64,000 nucleotides of DNA from Aspidiotus rigidus. Lineage: Eukaryota > Arthropoda > Insecta > Hemiptera > Diaspididae. Under the pieces are notes generated by a model, which saw nothing but the letters and a program-made list of their open reading frames with translations, made no database searches and was not told the origin of the DNA. Shown one piece after another: positions 54,909-64,000 of the stretch. The position numbers and the translations under genes were made by a program. Numbering within the stretch: the first letter of the stretch is position 1; the number at the start of each line of letters is the position of its first letter. The DNA is taken from NCBI GenBank assembly GCA_035079385.1, contig JAVHKY010000055.1, positions 620,001 to 684,000 of the forward strand, given 5' to 3'.

Positions 54909-55002
54909 GCAGGAATAATAGTGACGGCTTCTTTGGACAAGTCTTTTAGACTACGGCAGGAATAATAGTGACGGCTTCTTTGGACAAGTCTTTTAGACTA
55001 CG
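54909..55002. repeat. Perfect tandem duplication of 47 bp
   Basis: Two exact adjacent copies of a 47-mer beginning GCAGGAATAATAGTGACGGC (54909-54955 and 54956-55002). The identity implies a recent event, or an assembly artefact. Confidence 0.9.
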
Positions 55003-55171
55003 TCGTTTTGTGATGTATCTTACCGACTTTTAAGTATAACGAAAAGTCAGGTATTACTCCCGACACAATTGTGACGGCGAAGCCCGGGAAAGAATTTTCT
55101 CGACGTTTTAGAGGTCCTAGATCAACCTGAGACTAATAAAAAAATTTCAGGTATACTTATATATTTATATA

Positions 55172-56449
55172 AGGATGTGTCTATTTGCAGGTACTGTACC
55201 TACGCCTAGAACGCTATTTGCAGGTACTAATGCATTTGACAAATCATGAACTTATATTTATAAGCTCGATTCTTGATGAACTCTAGAAAAACACAGATCG
55301 ACAGTGAATTGCTCAGTTTTATTCGATAATAGTTACAGAACTGCAGAAATTCACATAAAAGTCGCCAATCGCCGGGTGCGATCTTCATTGCATGCTGAAG
55401 CATCCCTTCTATTAAATGACCGTGGTTGCGTTCTCTTTCATGAAAGTTTGAAAGCTTTGCAGAAGAAACGAGACTGCATGGTTCATGAAGAGGATGGCGT
55501 ACGCGAGAAATATGGTGACAAAGAAGTGATGTATGTCTGTTCATTACTAGAGTGCACATGCACGTTCTATTCGAGTAATCAGTGTCCCTGTCGCCACATT
55601 TTGTTGATGCGCGAGGTTGAGAAGAGCTCATTATCTTCAATTTTTGATCTTCTTCTATTCCACCCTCGTTATCATAAGCGAAACAACGAGAACCTTGAAA
55701 CATCATCCCCCTGTGACATGGAAAATCAGTGTATCGACGATGTTGTAGATGAAGACCCTTTAGACGTTGAAATTCTGAGTAAAACAGTCAAATATAATAC
55801 GGTCTTGCCTACTGTTTTGACCATTGCTAGTCTTACATCTGACCATGGGACCGAACAATTCAAGACCTACCTTAAGGCATTAAAAGATATTGAAGGCGTC
55901 ATCAGGTCGACTACGAGCATTGCTAGTTTTTTTTTTTCACAGTCCATCTTGGAAATGAAAGCAAAATCTCCTCCGGAAACTTCTCTGAAGGAGTCATCAA
56001 GTGGGTCAACAGGAGATGTTGCAATGCCTGAAGAACAACCCCAATCAAGTTCAGGCATCTTGAAGTTCAGGAAGAAAGTTAAGGCTAGGGGGAGGCCAAA
56101 GCGTGCGGCGAGCCAGTTATGCACTTTCAATAAATCCCAGAGCGACCGACAAGCAGAAAAACGCAAGAACACCCATGATTCCACAATACTTCCACCAAAA
56201 AGACGTAAACTTTGCCCCACAGAAGATGTATTTAGCGCTCCCCCTTCATTACCTCTTCGGCGAAGCCATAGAAGGAAAAATTAATTTTGTAATATCAAAT
56301 GTTTAATTTCGTATTTTTTTCAATATTGTAGTCTATTCCGTTCTTACTGACTCAAAAATTTTATGTTATACAATTTTTTAAATAAAATAATTAGTACCTG
56401 CAAATAGCGTTTTACGCGTAGGTACAGTACCTGCAAATAGACACATCCT
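55172..56449 (+). mobile_element. DNA transposon with 60-bp TIRs and a SWIM-domain gene (1,278 bp)
   Basis: Terminal repeats 55172-55231 and 56390-56449 start AGGATGTGTCTATTTGCAGG and match over 60 bp with two differences. Each TIR contains TATTTGCAGGTACT twice. Flanks share TTATATA (55165-55171 and 56450-56456), a 7-bp duplication. Repeat family P at 47028-47260 runs straight through the same point, so the insertion is confirmed by an empty paralogue. The only gene is the SWIM ORF. SWIM fingers at the C-terminus of a transposase are typical of MULE elements. Confidence 0.8.
55304..56284 (+). CDS. SWIM zinc-finger protein, transposase-tail-like
   Basis: An intact 326-codon frame, starting 73 bases inside the left TIR and stopping 105 bases before the right one. 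A SWIM finger (C-x-C-xn-C-x-H) lies at C84, C86, C96 and H98 in LECTCTFYSSNQCPCRH, preceded by a helical region and a CMVHEE.. strand as in ZSWIM/MULE-type proteins. The rest is acidic and serine-rich, then basic. A short AT-hook-like ARGRPKRA lies at 261-268, and the C-terminus is lysine/arginine-rich with KRRK clusters that could serve nuclear import. The catalytic DDE core of a MULE transposase is absent. It may be a deletion derivative kept as a DNA-binding protein. Function unproven. Confidence 0.7.
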   Translation: MNCSVLFDNSYRTAEIHIKVANRRVRSSLHAEASLLLNDRGCVLFHESLKALQKKRDCMVHEEDGVREKYGDKEVMYVCSLLECTCTFYSSNQCPCRHILLMREVEKSSLSSIFDLLLFHPRYHKRNNENLETSSPCDMENQCIDDVVDEDPLDVEILSKTVKYNTVLPTVLTIASLTSDHGTEQFKTYLKALKDIEGVIRSTTSIASFFFSQSILEMKAKSPPETSLKESSSGSTGDVAMPEEQPQSSSGILKFRKKVKARGRPKRAASQLCTFNKSQSDRQAEKRKNTHDSTILPPKRRKLCPTEDVFSAPPSLPLRRSHRRKN

Positions 56450-59400
56450 TTATATAATATTTATAAGGTTTTTTTTGTCCACGCAACTCCTCAAAAACTA
56501 CCGGCTGTATTCTCGTAAAGTGTGGTCAAGTTGTAGTGGATTATCTGAAGTTGGACATGTGCATTTCTTTCTGAGATCGGATGAGTAGTTGAGTAATCCT
56601 CAATTTTCCTCGAATTTCTTAGTGTTATTTCTCAAAGAATATCAATCTTATTATCTTCATATCATTGCATTACGTCATAGTGGATTCAATTTTATTGCTC
56701 TGTAATTTTTGTATCGATTGAACAAGTAGTTCTTGAGTAAATCTCAAAATATAAGTATTCCACGTATAGAGCCGTAAGAGCTGAATCCCGCTTGTTTATT
56801 TTATTTGAGTCCTTTCGCCCGATGGTACCTCTGATGCATCGTACACCTATTGGCTGTAAAAACTTCTCATTACCAGTCATATATGATTGAAAAAATTCGA
56901 CGTTTATTGGGTACGTTAAACAAACGTTGCGCTCAACCGATGGATTAAATAATTAGCCGTGTATTTTATAATTACTGCGTTATGTAGGTAGCATTTTTTT
57001 TTTTCTTCTTCTACGTTATCGCAATAGGCTCGTAGCCTGAACACTTAGAAGTAATGAAATTTAGATAAAGAAAGACAAAGAAGTGGACGTTTCATTGGCC
57101 ATTTCAATTTTCCTCATCTATGTTTTGATTTTCGTAATTATCGACTTCATATATATCTCACAGTCTTTCTGGAAATGGACAGTCAGGTTAATACTTTGAG
57201 ATTCTTCTAAATCACCAAAGTTTTATATTTTAATTTCAATAGAGCCATGTTCCGTTCCCGTTCTTCTATTTAGAGTTTAATTTACATATGGAGAGAGAAA
57301 GCTATCAATCGACTCCTTTCTGAGTTATCCTGTATTTGAAAATTATAAAAGTACCTATTGAAAAGATTAGAAATGAATTGAACAATAGAAGAGTAAGTGG
57401 AATACCTTACATTATTATTATCACAATCAGCTCCTAACTAAGAAACAATGAAGTTTAGATATGGGGGGGGGGGCATGTGTAAATTACTTTATAGAAAATT
57501 ATTGAAAAGTTGGTGATGCTTACGCTGCTTGCTGCGTGAGCTTTTTTTTTTAGCCAGATTTAGTCGTTTTACGCCTGATTTTATGGTTTTTTGAGTTTTG
57601 CAGCGCTACATTTGCAGGATATTAAGGTTTCATATTTTTGTCACAAACTACGTACAATAATGCGTCAACAAAAAGAATTTTAGCACTGTAGGTTGAATGG
57701 AAGTATATGAGAAATATGGTGGCAGAAAAAAAGTGTGTCCACGTCATGGATCTTATAATATAGGATACTACACACGTAGGTACTTGGGAAATATGTCGTA
57801 ATCGAAGAGATTTTGGAGTTTATAACGACGTTTTTAAATTATTTGAGTATGAATAGGTAGGTGCTATAGTATTTCATTAGAGTTCTAGAACTGTAAAATA
57901 TAAAAGCAACATTCCAATTTTGCAACAAACAGCATACATATAATAGTTGTTACTGTCACCTATACAAACTTGATGAATCTTCGAGCTGATATTGCAAAGT
58001 TGCGTAAATTGTATCGGCAGATACAATTTTATTTTTGCGTGTAAATAATATAAAATATGATACTGTATGTAGGTATGTAACTTGTACATAATTATGTCTC
58101 GTTTCGTGAACATTCGCACTCGTCCATAATCACGCCCTCTATACACAAGTTATATAGGCCTGATTTTACTTTACTCGCATAGAAACGTCCACATAGTTAC
58201 AAGCCAATTTGTTCATAATTAGATCTTGGATGCATCACCACCTTGCACGCCAAAGAATCAAACCAGCGTCGATTAAAATTGATACTATTCCTGCATTAGA
58301 TAATTAATTAATACTACTCGATGGTACTTCACTCTAGTGCTCTAATCTGAATATAGGATCTTTGTCTATACAGACTCCAGTGCATCAATTGTTCCCCTGT
58401 TTATATTGACGAAAAACTGAGCGAAAAAGTCTCAGAACATGACAAAACCGTCAAGAATAAGGCAACCGAAAAGTCTTCTTTTGTAGGTATTCTATTTTCT
58501 TTTAATAATAATATGTTTACAAACACAAAACGAATCATCATTAGGCTGCCTACCTACACCTAATTTTTTTGTATTTTTGTTTTTTTCAAGTTTCGATCTT
58601 AATTTCAACTTTGTAGCTGTACTTATTCGCAATTCGATACCTACTCTTTGTTTGGACTACTTACCTAATAGGTACATGTATAGGTACTAGGTCTTTGTTT
58701 GAAACACTTCGCCAAAGTTTCGTTGATATTATGATTACCTAATGGTTTTGTCAATCGCCGTAAATTAGTTGGAATAAAAATTAGGTAGGTACCTATTATA
58801 ATAATTACTTTGATGAATGTGGATAGTTTCTGAATAGTAGTGAACAGTATCTAAAAGTAAAAATATTATTGTTTTATAGGTAACTCACTCATTTTGTTCA
58901 TCAATTAGAATGGAAATTCAAACATGAATTGGGCTCGGCTCTTTTGTCACTTTCTGCGAGGGATGCATGCAATAACGTATTGCTTACTAATTTGGAGTTT
59001 TCCAATGTACTCAAATACATTTACTCTTTTTCAACGAATAACAAAAAAGGTGTTTGTTCACGTAGGCTAGTCTAATTATTGAATGCGCGCTGAAACACAC
59101 TACACTGTAATTTCAAGTTAGAATTGGGGAAGCACAGTCGCAAGTAAGTGGTCGTCACGAACCAAGAAGAAAAGAAAAAAAAATGATCGCGTTTCCAACA
59201 ATCAGCACAGTTTCGAAAATTGAAAAGTACCTATGGGTATAAAACTAACGCGATGATAGAGATGGATATCACGTAATGAGCACAGCTCCACCACATCACA
59301 GATTGAATATTGTTTCGTCCGCCCAGAGAAACGCCAACTGTAAAACTATTTAGTTATAAGATGCACTACGACTACACGCACAACACCCTCATCACTTTCT

Positions 59401-60059
59401 ACCAAAAGGTTCTCGTCGTCGCTACACTGCACTGTACGAAACGAACATAGGGATCAACGCGACGGAATTCAAAATCCCTTCCCTATCCGATAGAAAACGA
59501 CAGCAGCATACAACCAACAACTTTATTTTTAACTAATATGGAACAATTTATTATTAATGCTAATAACAGTCATACGCATGGACACTTCCGTTCGTTCGTA
59601 CCTTCAAATTCATTCATTTATTCATTCTTAATGATTATAATATCGTATAAAATCCGTTCCAAAATAAGAGCAAGGAGTAACATTTTCAGTAAAAGCCGCT
59701 TATCAAAAATAAAGACGCTAGAACGCATCAAGTACTCGGATCAAATGAAAAGGATGTACGTTGTCGTCTAGTGCGAATCCCGCCTGTACTCTTTTTCCCG
59801 GTGGACTTCCATATTTGGAACAGACTATAAAAATCGTTTTGTTTCTTTTCACTTGCACTGCACTGCCTACTACAGTACACTATAAAAGTTAGCAGTCTGT
59901 TGGCCAGCAAATTCTTCCAGTGAATGACAAGTAAAATCGTGTTGTACCTATTCAAATTTTTCAACCATCGCATTGATTCGAAGAAAATATGTGTTGAATA
60001 TTCGATTGGGGGAGGAGGTATCAGGACCGTAATGAAAGCATAAAAAAGGCATACGACTA
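56450..60059. other. No gene recognised
   Basis: The first ~110 bases complete repeat family P copy 3. The remainder is AT-rich with a G10 run at 57462-57473 and many TAGGTACCT motifs (58670-58800). Open frames up to about 89 codons show no known motif. Confidence 0.4.
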
Positions 60060-60640
60060 TGTGTGTCTAGATTGATTGATTCTGAGGTTAGTGACGATTT
60101 CTTTCTTCTCTGCGACTGAGTTGATTTGAAGAGTTTCGGGGGATGGAAATATTTTTAATTTGGACCAGCTTGTTTCAATAAAATTTGGGGTTAGCCAATG
60201 AGTGTACCAGGCGTGGTGAATGTATGTGATAATGTGTTTGAAGAGCTCGCTGAAGGATGATTGGTTACCTGTTTGCCTGCTTTATCGATTTTTTCATTCC
60301 TTGGGACGCTCTTGTGGCCAGGTAACCAGATAGCCAGGTGAAAGGATTGGCATAGAAGATAGCGATGAGAGCGTGAATACAACTAATGAGTGGATGAAGA
60401 GAAGAGCGGCTAGGGATCACATCAAATAGGTAATGCTAGTGAATCGGAGATGATCAAAAATGAATTAGAGAAGCGAGGGATGGTGAGGATGTGTGAGTCT
60501 TATTGAGAGAACAATTTATACGAGTAAATGAGGTAAAGTGCTGAAGATGCGGTTTAAGCAAAATGCGTAATTGTAGGCAGAGGTGAAAAGTCGTGTGTCG
60601 CTTACGCGGCTGCATAAGCATTTTGACAAATTTTTTCTAG
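60060..60640 (-). pseudogene. LINE RNase H-region fragment, copy 3
   Basis: On the minus strand the frame at 60382-60191 reads LAIWLPGHKSVPRNEKIDKAGKQ, matching the RNase H box WVPGH.GI.GNE.AD.AAK. Copies 1 and 2 are at 39460-39960 and 41037-41830. The W..GH..V..NEK.D spacing supports an I/Jockey-type RNase H; the fragment lacks the rest of the pol protein. Confidence 0.55.
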
Positions 60641-61319
60641 AAAAACCCTCCAAGTTCTCTTTTCCCTCTGTAATTGACGTTATGGTGTGCGTAGGCGTAT
60701 CTATTCTACTAGAATCGCAGAATTGTTCATGCTTGCCGTGAACTATACCGTACCTAGTTAAGATTTACTACTGTAACTGACGTTGTAAGATTTTACAAAA
60801 CGTTAAAAAATCAGCCGCATGTTTGTACTGTAATTTTGTAAGCGTTTTATTTGTTATATATTACTTCGAGTTCATCATTGTTTGAAAATCTGATTTTGTA
60901 TTTTGATGGGGAAGTGTATGATATTATATATTGAGCGATGATGCTCAAGGAAGAATTCTTAACAAAAAACACTCACACAGTCGCTTCAGTAGTACACAAC
61001 TTTTCTTCCCAAAATTCAACACCCAGAGAGTCACTCTCACTTTTTAGATTAAATACCAATCGTCTATCAATCAAGACATAGATATTTGTAGAATGAACAA
61101 TACAACTCCGTATTTAAATATTATGGTGTGTATAATAGTTACGTATAAATAACACAGGGATTTTCAAAAGTTGCTCACTACTTAATTGATCAATAAATTT
61201 TGAAAAATGAGATATACAAAAGTTGAAGCCGAGTTTACTCTAACAATTTCAAAACTCTTTTAGGTGGTTTTTCATTTGAATTTTACAAGAAAAAAGAGCG
61301 AAAAGAAAATACATTGTTT
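60641..61319. other. No gene recognised
   Basis: AT-rich spacer between two LINE fragments. Confidence 0.45.
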
Positions 61320-62045
61320 AGTCAATATTATTATTATTATTTCACGTTATGCACAATCTATACAAATAAATACATTTGTACAATTGGTTATTATTACGTC
61401 TCCAGCGCGGGCGAACAGGTTCACCAAGCACTGGAAGCGTTTACATTTCTCCGAGAAACATCCTCATCATGCTACATACATTAATTACAATGGCCTTCTG
61501 CATTTTACTAATATTATAAATCTATCGTACTTTAATCCTATTTTCCTGAGGTTTTCTCCTAGCCTCACATGTACCAGGCCTGTGCTGCTTAGTATCACCG
61601 GGATAACTTCTACATTTTCTATCCGCCACATTTTACTTATTTCTCTGGTTAGCTCTTTGTATTTCCTCTTTTTCTCCTTGTACGTTGTGTCCATGTTTTG
61701 AGCTCTGGGGATGGCTATATCAATGAGTTGTACCTTTTTCTGCACCTTATCCAGCACAATAATGTAAGGTCGGTTGTGGATGGCTTCGCGGTCTGTCCAG
61801 ACAGTTCGGTCCCAGTAAATTCGATAGTGTTCCGACTCTACGATACTCTCAGGCACATATTCATAGTATGGCGTGTTTCTATTTCCTCCTATCGTGTTTC
61901 TGAGGATCTCCTGATGCAATATTTTTCCGACCGCATCGTGTCTTTTTTTATATTCGGAAGCCACTAACATGGGGCAGCTATTAAGAATATGTAATTGTAC
62001 TGTTTCGCCCCTTATTATTATTATTATTATTATCATCATCATCAC
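61320..62045 (-). pseudogene. LINE C-terminal zinc/PD-(D/E)XK-like nuclease fragment
   Basis: A 187-codon minus frame follows an (ATT)n/(ATC)n run at 62014-62043. It reads EYKKRHDAVGKILHQEI, then YWDRTVWTDREAIHNRPYIIVLD, then LIDIAIPRAQN, KKRKYKELTREI and VEVIPVILSSTG. This layout matches the restriction-like C-terminal endonuclease domain of many LINE polyproteins (R2-like and related). The usual NRPDI box reads NRPYI, losing one conserved acidic residue. A frameshift near 61495 leads into KAIVINVCSMM. A short ATT-type tail lies at about 61321-61340, consistent with the 3' end. Confidence 0.55.
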
Positions 62046-64000
62046 CTTTGAGTGCCAGCTTTGGAAAAATTCCGCATAGCAGTCCCCACTTCGCCTTTAT
62101 TGGCAAATTCCTATCATCTTATGTACTTAGTAAACTCCATGGCTGACGGAGTGCAATCAGTCGGTCCTACGTGGTGATATTGAGGGTGCTATCGGCTATC
62201 ATTTGGCCCAGCTAGCCAAATCAATAGCAAAGATCGACACGTTGATTATCTCATTGGCTAATCGTGATGTTATCTTTTAATTGGTTCAGAAAATTCTTAT
62301 CATAATGTTCAAGTTGACAGTTGAAAAATCAATAGGTTCTAGCAAGACGGTGCCGCCTCTCTCGTTGTCACGTGTTTTTTATATTTTAAGACAGTTTTCC
62401 TTTTTCGGAATTTAAATATGCATTTTTTGATACTCATGTCATCTAAATTTTCAGATATTTTTTCATATTATTACAAAACAGAAGAAGTAAGAAATTGTCA
62501 ATAAATTATTGGTGAAGCAAATTTTTATGGAAAACATGTAAATAGGAATAATTTTTAATAACCTCAGTCAATTATCTAGATACTCACCGGTATCTCTACT
62601 TTCGATATTGAAAAAAAAAAAGTAGAAATTCTCCAGATAGGCTAACCTTTCTCTCGACCAGTGTTCAAAATTTTTATGCGGTTACAAAGTACTCATAGCT
62701 ACTTTTAATTCTGTTATTTACAAATTTGGGTAAGATACATGAAACAAAGAGAGTATAGTCCGAAAAAATTGTACAACATATTTACCGTATAATTTAGCCT
62801 CTGGGCAAATTAATGTTATTTGGAGTTACTCAGATAGACACGCTATTTTCTTTGTATCTTTTCATCTTATTGTTCAACCTGCTTAATTTTCTTTTCAAGC
62901 TTGTCTTCTTTTTCAATTTTGTTCAATTTTACACTCTTTCATTCTCTACTTGTTCTGCCACACAACCTTTTTTTTTTTTTTTTTCCTTTATCGTTTCCTG
63001 AGTTTTCCAAGGTGTTCTCTTCGTCAGTATTTACTCTTCCATTTCTCCCTCTCTTCCTATTCTTCTTTTTAAATCTTCTGCATCCATCTCCTCTAAATAT
63101 CCACATTGGTGATAATTGATTCTAGGTATCATCCTCCTCTGATCTATCTACAAATTAATGGAAGAAAAACGTTTCAATTCTAAGATTAGTTGATTCAATT
63201 TCCCTTTTCTCATTCCCTTTTTCTCTACATAAGATGTTTTTTTTTTTAATTTTGTATGCATTATATGCTGACAGTACCGCTTGTTACTAAGGACATTCCA
63301 ATCTTCAGTCATGACCTCTCTTTTTTACATGCAAACAAACCAACTCCTTCTATTCTCAAGTTGATTAAGTTGAGACTTTGAAAATCACTTCCTCCATCTA
63401 GCTCAATTAGAACAAACGTTTTCGAGGCCCTCGATATATTCTTTCGAGACCATCCATCTCTAACTAACAGTTATTCTTGACGTCGAGTCCAGATTTTTTA
63501 AATTTACTATTCTATAGGTAGAGATTCTTCTGTTAAATCCTGATGACGTTAAGTTTCTCCAGTTTTTTATGATGTCAACCACCTAATCTAAATCGAGGTC
63601 TAATATATAGGAAACCTGTTCCATGAGAGGAGAGATTTTTGAAAATTTTGGCCTCTCGCCATTTGCCTAGAACAATGGTTGATATTTTTCCAAGTCCTCC
63701 TCCTGTCATATAGGTATATTTTGGAGGTTGAAATTCTTCCGTGTTTCTCTCTTATCATATTATAATAGACCAATATACTTGCAAACAAACGACAGTGGTT
63801 TTGTTCAATTTGTACTAAAAACAGACGTACCTGCTGCAGCCGTCTCCCTTCAAAAAGTAAACTAACTTTTTGTGTCTTATTTCCCATAAGGATCACAAAA
63901 CGTTCAATAAAACGCAAATATTTCAAAAATAATGAATTTGTTCAAAACAAGTGGTCTTGTTTGGTGAAATACAAACCTTTCACATTGTATATTATTAAGA
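62046..64000. other. No gene recognised; AT-rich with T-runs
   Basis: Poly-T runs at 62968-62984 and 63238-63247. At 63640-63760 lie two degenerate tandem units related to those at 15865-16070 and 33165-33265. Nothing else identified. Confidence 0.4.

Larger units (their letters stand above)
53092..55171. other. Spacer with G-rich tract, mini-MITE and a 47-bp duplication
   Basis: Contents listed separately: G-quadruplex-prone tract (53583-53622), 103-bp TA-flanked MITE (54128-54230), tandem 47-mer (54909-55002) and repeat family P copy 3 (55008-55171). Remaining sequence is AT-rich with no recognisable gene. Confidence 0.4.

Noticed and set aside
59728..59973. 81-codon minus frame with STGGIRTR-like text
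   Set aside because: Resembles the tRNA-repeat artefact above; no intact B box on the opposite strand.

Overview
The window looks like eukaryotic, AT-rich, non-coding nuclear DNA from an arthropod, most likely an insect. No host gene could be recognised with confidence. Nearly everything that can be identified is a transposable element, an element remnant or a simple repeat. The inventory (Ty3/Gypsy LTR, Penelope-like elements, R1-like and RNase H-bearing LINEs, hAT, Tc1/mariner-like MITEs, a TTAA-target MITE, Helitrons, an XPG/PIN-carrying long-TIR element) and the frequent TAGGTACC-type motifs would suit a hemipteran, but that taxonomic guess is weak.

Layout. 0-2 kb: the 3' end of a Gypsy element (integrase tail, polypurine tract, 409-bp LTR), then a Tc1/mariner-like MITE carrying a nested hAT-type MITE. 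2.3-3.4 kb: a Penelope-like (PLE) reverse transcriptase fragment. 4.7-6.0 kb: a 1,271-bp hAT element with a perfect 8-bp target duplication and a broken ZMYM-type transposase. 7.1-9.1 kb: Helitron copy A. 11.9-12.5 kb: a hammerhead-like PLE end and the 3' part of an R1-like LINE. 14.3-16.9 kb: Helitron copy B, interrupted by a PLE whose GIY-YIG domain lies between two 251-bp inverted arms. 19.2-23.3 kb: remnants of two LINEs in opposite orientations. 23.4-26.9 kb (minus): a second Gypsy copy that lost reverse transcriptase and RNase H and has a 371-bp MITE in its LTR. 30.7-32.1 kb (minus): Helitron copy C, with a (GA)n tract and a TA-flanked MITE inside it. 33.4-34.0 kb: a miniature LTR-type (TRIM-like) element. 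34.8-38.0 kb: three inverted-repeat elements. 38.4-39.4 kb: Helitron copy D. 39.5-41.8 kb: LINE RNase H fragments. 42.5-47.0 kb: a nested composite (PLE, then a long-TIR element with an XPG/PIN-like gene, then a hAT MITE inside that gene). 49.1-49.8 kb: a Helitron N-terminal domain remnant. 52.1-53.1 kb: PLE reverse transcriptase with a YVDD box. 55.2-56.4 kb: a small DNA transposon with 60-bp TIRs and an intact 326-codon SWIM zinc-finger ORF. 60.0-62.0 kb: LINE RNase H and PD-(D/E)XK-like fragments.

The genes do not form a pathway. They are components of competing mobile elements, and their nesting gives relative ages: the Helitrons predate the PLE and MITE inserted in them, the PLE at 42.5-47 kb predates the XPG element, and that predates its hAT MITE. 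The most interesting parts are the 42.5-47 kb composite, the equal-arm PLE hairpin at 15 kb, the TIR-flanked SWIM gene at 55 kb, and hammerhead-like motifs at PLE ends. All family assignments rest on motifs read by eye; no database search was possible.
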